Origin: Clostridia bacterium
Lineage (GTDB): Bacteria > Bacillota_A > Clostridia > Christensenellales > Aristaeellaceae
Length of the DNA stretch: 46,643 bases
Assembly (NCBI GenBank): GCA_017432405.1
Contig: JAFRJF010000131.1
Coordinates: forward strand, 1-46,643
Direction of reading: 5' to 3'
Shown here: in pieces, positions 17,827-24,446 of the stretch
Numbering within the stretch: position 1 is the first letter of the stretch
Layout: each line of letters begins with the position of its first letter
The notes under the pieces: generated by a model
The model's database searches: none
The model's input: only the letters and a program-made list of their open reading frames with translations
Told to the model about the DNA's origin: nothing
Position numbers and translations under genes: made by a program

Positions 17827-17868
17827 TGACGCCAGAGCGGCGGCCTGAAGGCCGCCGCTCTGGCGTCA
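17827..17868 (-). terminator. Perfect 19-bp hairpin, likely terminator without U-tract
   Basis: Arms 17827-17845 and 17850-17868 are exact inverted repeats (TGACGCCAGAGCGGCGGCC) with a TGAA loop. It begins 17 nt after the stop of the 17886-18341 gene. No run of T follows on either strand, so it is not a classical intrinsic terminator. Confidence 0.55.
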
Positions 17869-17885
17869 AATGCTTTCAATCCATA

Positions 17886-18341
17886 TCACTGCCTGTCGCG
17901 CTTTCCGGCACCAACCGCCGCCATCGCAACCGCCGCGATCATATCCAGTACCATCATAGTCAGCACAGCCCATTGGCAGGCCCACATCGACGAAGCCATC
18001 TTGATGATCGCCGCTCCGGTCACGACCAGATTCAGGACGGCCACGGGCAGTCCCACCCTTCCCGCTTCGCCCCGAACGCTCATCACCGACCAGAACAACA
18101 GCAGTGCCTGGTCAAAGCTGATTATGATTCTACAAAGCTGAGGCAGCGCGCCAAATACATAATCGGTAACGGCCCAATAGCTCCTGGCCAGGTAGTAATC
18201 CGCTGACAGAAAGAAATCGTTGTTGCCCGGCCGGGCGTGATACTCGGCGGCGGGATATCGCGGTGCGATAACCGGTATGAACAACGAAACAAAGCACAAC
18301 AATGCAAGGACAGAACAGATTATATTGACTTTGTTCTTCAT
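17886..18341 (-). CDS. Small membrane protein of unknown function
   Basis: 151 residues with an N-terminal helix (VNIICSVLALLCFVSLFIPV) followed by a short exposed loop containing YPAAEYHARPGNN. Three more helices follow, and the protein ends in a basic tail. I do not recognise the family. The ATG at 18341 has AGAGG 4-5 nt upstream. It is a single-gene unit: its own strong promoter lies at 18384-18412 and a long hairpin follows its stop. A real gene is supported by signal-like N-terminus, ribosome site, promoter and hairpin together. Function cannot be inferred. Confidence 0.75.
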   Translation of the reverse strand: MKNKVNIICSVLALLCFVSLFIPVIAPRYPAAEYHARPGNNDFFLSADYYLARSYWAVTDYVFGALPQLCRIIISFDQALLLFWSVMSVRGEAGRVGLPVAVLNLVVTGAAIIKMASSMWACQWAVLTMMVLDMIAAVAMAAVGAGKRDRQ

Positions 18342-18383
18342 ATGCCTCTATGACCTCGCTGAAACAATAATGGCATCACTCTC

Positions 18384-18412
18384 ATTATACCATCATGGAA
18401 AAACGAAGTCAA
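18384..18412 (-). promoter_or_regulatory. Promoter for small membrane protein gene
   Basis: On the minus strand, TTGACT (18412-18407), a 17-nt spacer and TATAAT (18389-18384). It is one of the best matches to the sigma-70 consensus in the window. Confidence 0.75.
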
Positions 18413-18428
18413 CCGCATACAGTGCCGT

Positions 18429-19403
18429 TCAGCGGCCTATGCCATTCAGCGCGTCGCCGATATCCCTGTTGATACACAGGCTCTGCCCCTCGATCACTTT
18501 GGGGCAGAAGGCTTCGCTGTAATTCACGCAGGCATAGATCGCCTCCGGGTTTTCCGAAGTCATCTGCCAGAAGGGGTACTTGATGATGACCGGGGTATTC
18601 GCGCCGACGCCCAGCTCGAGGTACAGCACCCGGCCCGCTTCATGCTTTTTCAGGAAATCGGCATAGGCCGCAGAAGCCCGGCACCAGCCCGCGTCCTCGA
18701 CGAAGCTGTCGTCGGATCGCAGGTTCATCACCACGTCGCTGCCGTCCGTCGGGCATAAAGGCACCAGCTCTGTGGGAATCCGCATGGAGAGCCTGCCATC
18801 CTCCGGGACCCGGAACGCGCCGTTTTCGTCCCTTACAAAGCCCTGGGCCGCCATGGCCCGCATGGTCCAGTCCTCATTGTCAAAGGTCGCCTGTATGGCG
18901 GGATTGACGCTCTGGAACAGGCCGTAGTCGCCCTGGGTGTAGAACAGGCGGGCCTTGTCAAAGCCCGCCCGCTGAAATTGATGGTCCACGTTGGTGGTGA
19001 TGACAAAATAGTCCCTTTTCTCCACCAATTCCAGAAGCTGCCGGTACACCGGCCTGGGCGGGTCGATATAGCGGTTGAAATAGATATGCCGCGCCCACCA
19101 GGCCCAGCGGGTCTCGTCGTCCGGGAAGGGATAGAAGCCCCCGGAATACATATCCCTGATGCTGTACTTCGCCGCAAAATCAAAGAAGTACCTTTCAAAA
19201 CGCTCCCCGCTGTACGTCAGCCCGGCGGAGGTGGAGAGACCTGCGCCCGCGCCGATCACAACGGCGTCCGCGTCGTCAAGGGCGGCGCGCAGCCTTTTCG
19301 TCTGTTCTTCTGCGCTTCCGACGCCACGGGACATGCGGTTTCCCAGAGTGCGCACGCCCAGAAGGCCCTTTCGGATCGTATCGGTGTAGCCATTCTTTTC
19401 CAT
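18429..19403 (-). CDS. Sir2 family protein resembling class M sirtuins (SirTM)
   Basis: NAD-dependent protein-modifying enzyme of the sirtuin fold, 324 residues. The NAD motif is GAGAGLSTSAGL (51-62). The catalytic region reads TTNVDHQF with N138 and D140, then YTQGDYG with Q157. The order N, D (+2), Q (+19) matches the catalytic trio I recall for SirTM (N118, D120, Q137), where Gln replaces the usual His; such enzymes ADP-ribosylate rather than deacylate. Only one Cys of the zinc module remains (PLCPTDGSD). Typical SirTM operons carry a macrodomain, GcvH-L and a lipoate ligase; none is here. The ATG at 19403 has GAGAGGG upstream. It lies 37 nt after the secreted-protein gene and is probably the last gene of that operon. 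Confidence 0.85.
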   Translation of the reverse strand: MEKNGYTDTIRKGLLGVRTLGNRMSRGVGSAEEQTKRLRAALDDADAVVIGAGAGLSTSAGLTYSGERFERYFFDFAAKYSIRDMYSGGFYPFPDDETRWAWWARHIYFNRYIDPPRPVYRQLLELVEKRDYFVITTNVDHQFQRAGFDKARLFYTQGDYGLFQSVNPAIQATFDNEDWTMRAMAAQGFVRDENGAFRVPEDGRLSMRIPTELVPLCPTDGSDVVMNLRSDDSFVEDAGWCRASAAYADFLKKHEAGRVLYLELGVGANTPVIIKYPFWQMTSENPEAIYACVNYSEAFCPKVIEGQSLCINRDIGDALNGIGR

Positions 19404-19440
19404 ATGACCCTCTCTGTATTCTCTTGTATTTTTCAGGGGT

Positions 19441-19968
19441 TCAACCGTCGTCCCTGCCGAACAGGATCCATTGCACAAACCCAACCGGCGCGTCGATGTC
19501 GCCGGCGATGCTCGTCAGGACCGCTTCCGTCATATCCCGGCGAATCTCCTCCCGCGCTTCCCTGGCCTCCGGGGTCTCCGCCCCGTCCAGAAACAGGGCC
19601 AGCACCTTTCGTTGAGGGGTTTGCCGGACATCCTGATGGAGGCTGGCGCGCAGGCAGGAAGCCATCGCGCTGTACCAATGTTCACGCGCCGTGTCGACGT
19701 CTTCACCAAATTCGCCGCTGAAATGAACCAGATCCGAATCCGTGATCTCCAGGAGCCGGGTCCATGCCGCGGCCAGCACCCGCTCCGTCACCGCTTCCCG
19801 GGGCTCCGGGACATCGAACATGCCCATCATCACCATTTGCAGCATCTGGCAGCCCGGCAGGTTATCCCCGCATTGGATTTCCCTGTCCGCGCTCCAATCT
19901 GCGGCCAGGGCCGTCGGGGAGAGCGCAAGCATCAGCGCCAGCGCCAGCCATATGCCCAAGCCTCTCAT
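19441..19968 (-). CDS. Secreted protein of unknown function, paralogue of the 23294-24334 product
   Basis: 175 residues with a clear signal peptide (MRGLGIWLALALMLALSPTALA, cleavage after ALA). The mature part is helical. Its C-terminal half resembles the other secreted protein of this operon: REHWYSAMASCL versus RNAWYKALADAL, LALFLDG versus LSLFMKLDG, and the IAG..P..FV segment (SIAGDIDAPVGFVQWIL versus RIAGESGLPEAFVEFII). It lacks the peptidoglycan-binding domain and charged tail. The ATG at 19968 overlaps the histidine kinase stop by 4 nt, with AAAGGAG upstream. Coupling to the kinase suggests it feeds the same signalling path, perhaps as an extracellular partner of the sensor (inference). 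Confidence 0.8.
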   Translation of the reverse strand: MRGLGIWLALALMLALSPTALAADWSADREIQCGDNLPGCQMLQMVMMGMFDVPEPREAVTERVLAAAWTRLLEITDSDLVHFSGEFGEDVDTAREHWYSAMASCLRASLHQDVRQTPQRKVLALFLDGAETPEAREAREEIRRDMTEAVLTSIAGDIDAPVGFVQWILFGRDDG

Positions 19969-21332
19969 GTCATGCGCTCCTTTTCCTCGATACCGCCGCG
20001 CTCGAAATCCGCCAGGAAGCGCGTGCCCTTGCCCGGCGTGCTTTCGACGCTCAGCCTGCCGTTACAGCCCTCCACGATGGCCTTGACGATGCTCAGCCCG
20101 AGCCCGGTGCCGCCCGCGTCGTCACGGGCTTCGTCCACGCGGTAGAATTGCTCGAAGACCCGCGCCGCATGCTCCGGGGCGATGCCGATCCCGTCATCCT
20201 CCACGGCGATGCGCCTGCCTGAAAGCCGGACCCAGACATGCCCGTTCGGCCTGCCGTAGCGCACGGCATTGTCCATCAGGTTATAGAGTATCTCCCAGAC
20301 ATCCTGCTCCCGGGCCGGTACACAGGCTTCGCCCGTCACGCTTATCCCGATGCCCTTTCGGTCCGCCCTCGGCGTAAGGGAGCGTCGCACCTCCTCGGCG
20401 ATCGGCGCGACCTCAACGGGCTCCACCGCTTCCTCTGAACCGCGCTCCGCGCGGCTCAGGCAAAGTATGTCCTCGATCACCGCCAGCATTCGGTCGCATT
20501 CTCCCATGATCGTCTCGAGACACAGCTCGCGCTCCTCGGGGGTATCCGCCATGCCCTCCTTCAACAGCTCCGTATAGCCGCGCACCGAAGTGAGCGGACT
20601 GCGCAGCTCGTGGCTGGCATTGGCCACAAAGTCATTGCGCAGGTTCATGGTGCGGAGGATCTCATGCTGATCCTGCCTGAGCCGGTGGATCCGATAGGCG
20701 ATCGCGTCCATATCGGGCTGGTATTCGGGAAACACGGCGCTGACGTGGTCCAACTCGCCGTCCAGCAGGCGCCTCAGGTCCTCCATCTGGCGGCGCTGGT
20801 CCGCCGCGAACCTAGCAAAGTCCCGCCGCTGTAGCAGGTACAGCACCAAAAACAGCACCGCGAGCAGCGCCCCGTACAGGGCTATGCCCCCCGCGACCTC
20901 CAGCACCGGGTAGCTCAATCGCAAGATCAGCCGGGGCGACAGCCGACGGGCCATGTACAGCATCAATGTCGCGCCGGTCTGCGACATGCGCAGGCTCTGT
21001 CCCGTCTCGCCCCGGCGGGCGGCGACGATTTCCGGTTCGGAATAGTGGTTGGCGTCTCCCTCCGCCCCGTCGGCGCTGTCCGCCAGCGTCAGCCCAGAAT
21101 CCATCATGAAGGTGACCCTGAGCTGCGGCGATACCCTGGCGATCGCGTCCGCCAGGGTCTGGAAATCGTCGTTGGAATCCATCGTCCACATGGAGGCCGC
21201 CTGCAGCAGCGCCCGCATATGGCTGTGGGCATCATCAATGGCCAGCTTCGCGGTCACCCCGATGGCGGCCAGGGCGATGAGCAGCGTCAGCAGTATGCCG
21301 CGCCAGTAGATGGCCTGCAGCCGGCGCCTCAC
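19965..21332 (-). CDS. Sensor histidine kinase (PhoR/WalK-like)
   Basis: 455 residues. Membrane helices at about 12-32 and 145-167 flank an extracellular sensor of about 110 residues. The cytoplasmic part has the H-box FVANASHELRSPLTSVRG with His241, the N-box NLMDNAVRYGRPNG, the G1 box DDGIGIAPEH, an F-box in FEQFYRVDEAR and the G2 box GGTGLGLSIVKAI. No obvious HAMP domain; a coiled linker takes its place. The start is GTG at 21332, overlapping the response-regulator stop by 4 nt, with GGGAGA upstream. Partner of the adjacent response regulator. The stimulus is unknown, but the operon context points to the cell surface. Confidence 0.95.
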   Translation of the reverse strand: MRRRLQAIYWRGILLTLLIALAAIGVTAKLAIDDAHSHMRALLQAASMWTMDSNDDFQTLADAIARVSPQLRVTFMMDSGLTLADSADGAEGDANHYSEPEIVAARRGETGQSLRMSQTGATLMLYMARRLSPRLILRLSYPVLEVAGGIALYGALLAVLFLVLYLLQRRDFARFAADQRRQMEDLRRLLDGELDHVSAVFPEYQPDMDAIAYRIHRLRQDQHEILRTMNLRNDFVANASHELRSPLTSVRGYTELLKEGMADTPEERELCLETIMGECDRMLAVIEDILCLSRAERGSEEAVEPVEVAPIAEEVRRSLTPRADRKGIGISVTGEACVPAREQDVWEILYNLMDNAVRYGRPNGHVWVRLSGRRIAVEDDGIGIAPEHAARVFEQFYRVDEARDDAGGTGLGLSIVKAIVEGCNGRLSVESTPGKGTRFLADFERGGIEEKERMT

Positions 21333-22027
21333 GGCTTTTCTCCCGCGATCAGGCGATAGCCCGTGCCCCGCACCGTCTGTATAAAGCGCGGCGTGTCCGC
21401 GGTATCCCCCAGCTTCAGCCGCAGCGTCTTGACGTGGGAATCCACCGTGCGGGAGGCGTCGTCCCGGGTGTTGTAGCCCCAGACCTCCCTGAGCAGCTCC
21501 TGGCGGGTGACCGCTGTGCCGGGCCTGCGGGCCAGGTAGAGCAGCAGCTCATATTCCATCGCCGTCAGATCCACCCGCCTGCCGTCCACCAGGGTCTCGC
21601 GGGATTCGGTGCGCAGCACCAGTGCCCCAAAGTCCAGCTTCGGCGGCTCGGCAGGCACGCGGCGCAGCGCCGCCTGGACCCTTGCCTGAAGCTCCCGCAC
21701 GCCGAAGGGCTTGGTGATGTAATCCTCCGCGCCGCCGTCCAGCCCCCGGACCTTGTCCCGCTCCGCGCCCCTGGCGGAGATGATGATGATCGGGACCCGC
21801 CGCATCGCCCGGTCTGCCTTCCATTCCCGCAGCACGTCAAAGCCGCTCGTGGCCCGCAGCATCAGATCCAGCAGCAGCAGGTCGGGCAATTCAGTGCCCT
21901 TGCGCCGCTCCTTCTCCAGTGCCTCAGCATCCGGAAGGCAGAGGGTATCGTGCCCCAGCTTCCTGACCGTCATTTCGATCAGGAGGGCGATTTTCGAGTC
22001 GTCCTCGACGATCCATATGGTTGACAT
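21329..22027 (-). CDS. OmpR/PhoB-family response regulator
   Basis: 232 residues. The receiver domain has acidic pocket EDD (8-10), phosphoacceptor Asp54 in LLLLDLMLR, and Lys106 in EDYITKPF. The C-terminal winged helix (about 130-228) contains LTAMEYELLLYLARRPG and a VDSHVKTLRLKLGD recognition helix ending in VRGTGYRL. The ATG at 22027 has GGAGGCGAGGG upstream. It is encoded just ahead of its kinase and 16 nt after the CotH-like kinase gene. It probably autoregulates the operon, although I could not identify a repeated binding site upstream of 24334. Confidence 0.96.
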   Translation of the reverse strand: MSTIWIVEDDSKIALLIEMTVRKLGHDTLCLPDAEALEKERRKGTELPDLLLLDLMLRATSGFDVLREWKADRAMRRVPIIIISARGAERDKVRGLDGGAEDYITKPFGVRELQARVQAALRRVPAEPPKLDFGALVLRTESRETLVDGRRVDLTAMEYELLLYLARRPGTAVTRQELLREVWGYNTRDDASRTVDSHVKTLRLKLGDTADTPRFIQTVRGTGYRLIAGEKP

Positions 22028-22043
22028 TTCCCTCGCCTCCGTT

Positions 22044-23273
22044 TCAGGTGCCCAGCATCCCGTCCATCCGCGCCAGCGTCACCCGGATAAAGTCCTCGAT
22101 GTCCCGGATGTTGGCCGCGCTGCCCTCGCCCATGCCGCAGCCAGGCCACCGCGCCGTATCCCGAAGGATGGCGGGATACAGCGCGTCGAACAGCGCGTGC
22201 GCCTTACCGAGAATGCGCTCTTCTGTTATGGGGCCGGCGCGCAGGCCGGCCCAGCAGGCGCGCATGTCGTCCATCAGCGTCGGATCAGCCGCGACCAGGG
22301 CCTTCATGCCGTCATCCAGGGCGAATGCGCTGATCCCGTAGGCGACATAGTTCGTTTCGGGGCTGTCCCCGTCCCAGAGGTCGCCGAAGGTGTGGTTCAG
22401 ATCCCAGGGGATGCGGTACAGCACATAGCCGCCATCCTCCCAGACACAGTGTATGAACATGTTTTTGAAGTGATTGTCCCGCGCCTGGACCAGCAGCGAC
22501 CACAGGGCATAATCCACGGCGTTCTGCCGGGACAGGCGCGCGTTGCCCGCGGGCATATCGCCGTTCAGCAGCGCCATATAGTCCGCCGCCGGTGCCCAGG
22601 CCGATTTGACCGCGCTGCCCGTGAAGGCCAGCTCCAGCCCGCCGCAGGCCTCGGCCCCGCCGGCAGCCGACATCCGGGCCGCGTCCGGCCGATCGTTGGC
22701 AACTACCTTGTAGAGTATGCCTTTTTCCCTGTCGGCCCCGACCTGCTTGCGGTCGACGCGCTCCTGGAGGAGGTAAAGGCCGTGGTATGCGCCGCTCAGC
22801 CAGACCTCCACATAGGCCGGGCGACTGCTCGCCGCCGCCCTGCCCCGGGAATTGATCTCGTCCCAAAGCCAATAGGCCATGGCTTCCCGGATCTTGGAGG
22901 TGTCAGAATACATGGGATTCAGTATCCAGTCATCGTCCGCTCGAAGGCCGCACAGGGCCAGGTCGCGCTTCGCGCCGTCAGCCTCCACCAGCTTCAGCCG
23001 ATAGCTCTTCTTGGGAAAGCGGCGGCTGGTATTGCCCCGCAGGCGTATGCGTATGGCGGCTTCAATCCGGGAAGCGCCCCCTTCATGCCCCTCCGTCAGG
23101 CGCATCGTGCCCGAAGCCTCCTCATCTCCCGGCAGCATCCCCGATTCCGTTTCGATTTCCAGCCTTGGCAGCCTGATGACATCCGAATCGGCAAGGGCCA
23201 GTCCGCCATGTCCCGGCAGGAGCAAAGCCACGACGGCCGCTATAAAGACAAAGCGTCTGCGCCTCAAATGCAT
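22044..23273 (-). CDS. CotH kinase family protein, secreted
   Basis: Atypical protein kinase of the spore-coat CotH family, about 409 residues with an N-terminal signal segment (FVFIAAVVALLLPGHGGLALA). Family motifs in order are IRLRGNTSRRFPKKSYRLKL, DDDWILNPMYSDTSKIREAM, YVEVWLSGAYHGLYLLQERV, NHFKNMFI and YRIPWDLNHTFGDLW (candidate catalytic/metal Asp in PWDLN). In Clostridia such proteins are often exported and not tied to sporulation. The ATG at 23273 is chosen because GGAGGCGG lies just upstream; an in-frame upstream codon overlaps the previous gene. It sits between the secreted peptidoglycan-binding protein and the two-component genes. Substrates may be the neighbouring secreted proteins (inference). 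Confidence 0.9.
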   Translation of the reverse strand: MHLRRRRFVFIAAVVALLLPGHGGLALADSDVIRLPRLEIETESGMLPGDEEASGTMRLTEGHEGGASRIEAAIRIRLRGNTSRRFPKKSYRLKLVEADGAKRDLALCGLRADDDWILNPMYSDTSKIREAMAYWLWDEINSRGRAAASSRPAYVEVWLSGAYHGLYLLQERVDRKQVGADREKGILYKVVANDRPDAARMSAAGGAEACGGLELAFTGSAVKSAWAPAADYMALLNGDMPAGNARLSRQNAVDYALWSLLVQARDNHFKNMFIHCVWEDGGYVLYRIPWDLNHTFGDLWDGDSPETNYVAYGISAFALDDGMKALVAADPTLMDDMRACWAGLRAGPITEERILGKAHALFDALYPAILRDTARWPGCGMGEGSAANIRDIEDFIRVTLARMDGMLGT

Positions 23274-23293
23274 AACCGCCTCCAGGCTGTTCG

Positions 23294-24334
23294 TCAATCC
23301 GGGCTGTCGGGCGAATCGGGCGTATCCCTGCCACGGCCCGTTTTTTTGTCGTCCGGGGTGTCGGGCGTGTCATTCTTTTTTCCTTCTTTTTCGCCCGGGG
23401 TGTCGGGCGTGTCCTTCTTTTTATCGTCGTCCTTCTTTTCGTCCGGGGTGTCGGGTGTGTCCTTGCCCTTTGACGTCTCCGCGGTGTCAAAGTCCTTGGA
23501 ATCCCAAAAATCGTCCCCATAGCTCCATCGCGCCACGGCATCGGCGGACTGGATCCGACTGGCGCTGACCGCATCGTACACGCCCGTTGCCGGCAGTCCG
23601 TTCGCCATCTGGAACTCGATCAGCGCGGCCTGCGTGCGGGGGCCGAACACGCCGTCCGCCTTGCCCTTCAGGTAGCCCAGGCTGATCAGCAGCGCCTGCA
23701 GGTCGGCGATGCGCGTGGAGCCGTCGCTGTCGCGGCTGCCCACGGTGATCTCCGAAAACGCCTCCACCCAATTGCAGAGCTTTCGCCAATCCTCGTCGTT
23801 CTCCCAGCTGTCGTCGTTCCAGTTCGGGCTCATGATGATGAATTCCACGAAGGCCTCCGGCAGGCCCGACTCACCGGCGATGCGCTGCACCGCTTCGGGG
23901 TTCATCTGGCTGCGGATCGCCTCCCGCTGGGCTTCCTCCGGGGCGCCGTCCAGCTTCATAAACAGCGAGAGTATCGTCATGGCGTTTTTATACTGTGCTT
24001 CCGCATCCGGGTCCACGGCAGCGCGCTTGCCCAGCGCGTCGGCAAGGGCCTTGTACCAGGCGTTGCGCACCTGTCCGGCCAGCATGGCGTGCTCAGCGGC
24101 GTAGGCGGTGATATCCCGGCTGGCAATGCCGGACAGCGCCGCGACCGCCCCCTCATCCGATGTGTCGAAGCGTCCCGCCATCAGGGCGTCCAGCAGCTCA
24201 ACGGCCGTTTGGTTTTCCACTTCCTCAGGCGCCTCCAACAGGGCATGGAATGCGTCCAGCGCCGCCTGCTCCGCCCTTGCCCAGCCCAGCATCATCATCG
24301 CCGCGACAAGAGCCAGTGTCAAAACCCTTCGCAC
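23294..24334 (-). CDS. Secreted peptidoglycan-binding-domain protein with charged repeat tail
   Basis: 346 residues. The signal peptide is RRVLTLALVAAMMMLGWARA. A helical domain (about 25-190) is shared with the 19441-19968 product. Next is a PG_binding_1 type domain (IADLQALLISLGYLKGKADG, FGPRTQAALIEFQ, AVSASRIQS). The C-terminal tail of about 70 residues is built from DTPDTP units separated by Lys/Asp/Glu runs. GTG at 24334 is preferred because AAAGGGGG lies about 7 nt upstream; ATG at 24358 has its ribosome site too close. First gene of the CotH / two-component operon. The Thr/Ser/Asp-rich tail is a plausible phosphorylation target for the CotH-like kinase encoded next (inference). Confidence 0.85.
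   Translation of the reverse strand: MRRVLTLALVAAMMMLGWARAEQAALDAFHALLEAPEEVENQTAVELLDALMAGRFDTSDEGAVAALSGIASRDITAYAAEHAMLAGQVRNAWYKALADALGKRAAVDPDAEAQYKNAMTILSLFMKLDGAPEEAQREAIRSQMNPEAVQRIAGESGLPEAFVEFIIMSPNWNDDSWENDEDWRKLCNWVEAFSEITVGSRDSDGSTRIADLQALLISLGYLKGKADGVFGPRTQAALIEFQMANGLPATGVYDAVSASRIQSADAVARWSYGDDFWDSKDFDTAETSKGKDTPDTPDEKKDDDKKKDTPDTPGEKEGKKNDTPDTPDDKKTGRGRDTPDSPDSPD
23345..23470. repeat. Degenerate tandem repeat encoding DTPDTP units
   Basis: Three diverged copies of a segment containing GTCCGGGGTGTCGGGCGTGT (near 23348, 23394 and 23441), spaced about 46 nt apart, inside the 3' end of the secreted protein gene. They encode the charged, proline-rich tail. Confidence 0.75.
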
Positions 24335-24446
24335 GTCAAATCCCCCTTTATTTTTCATCTCCCTGTCGATTATAGAATACAGGCGTGCTTGCCGAACAGC
24401 CTTTAACCGCGCTTTTCACGCCGTTTTCACCGTCGCCCGCACCCGC

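Noticed and set aside
23345..23470. Regularly spaced repeat as a CRISPR array
   Set aside because: Copies are diverged, in frame and encode the DTPDTP tail of a secreted protein.
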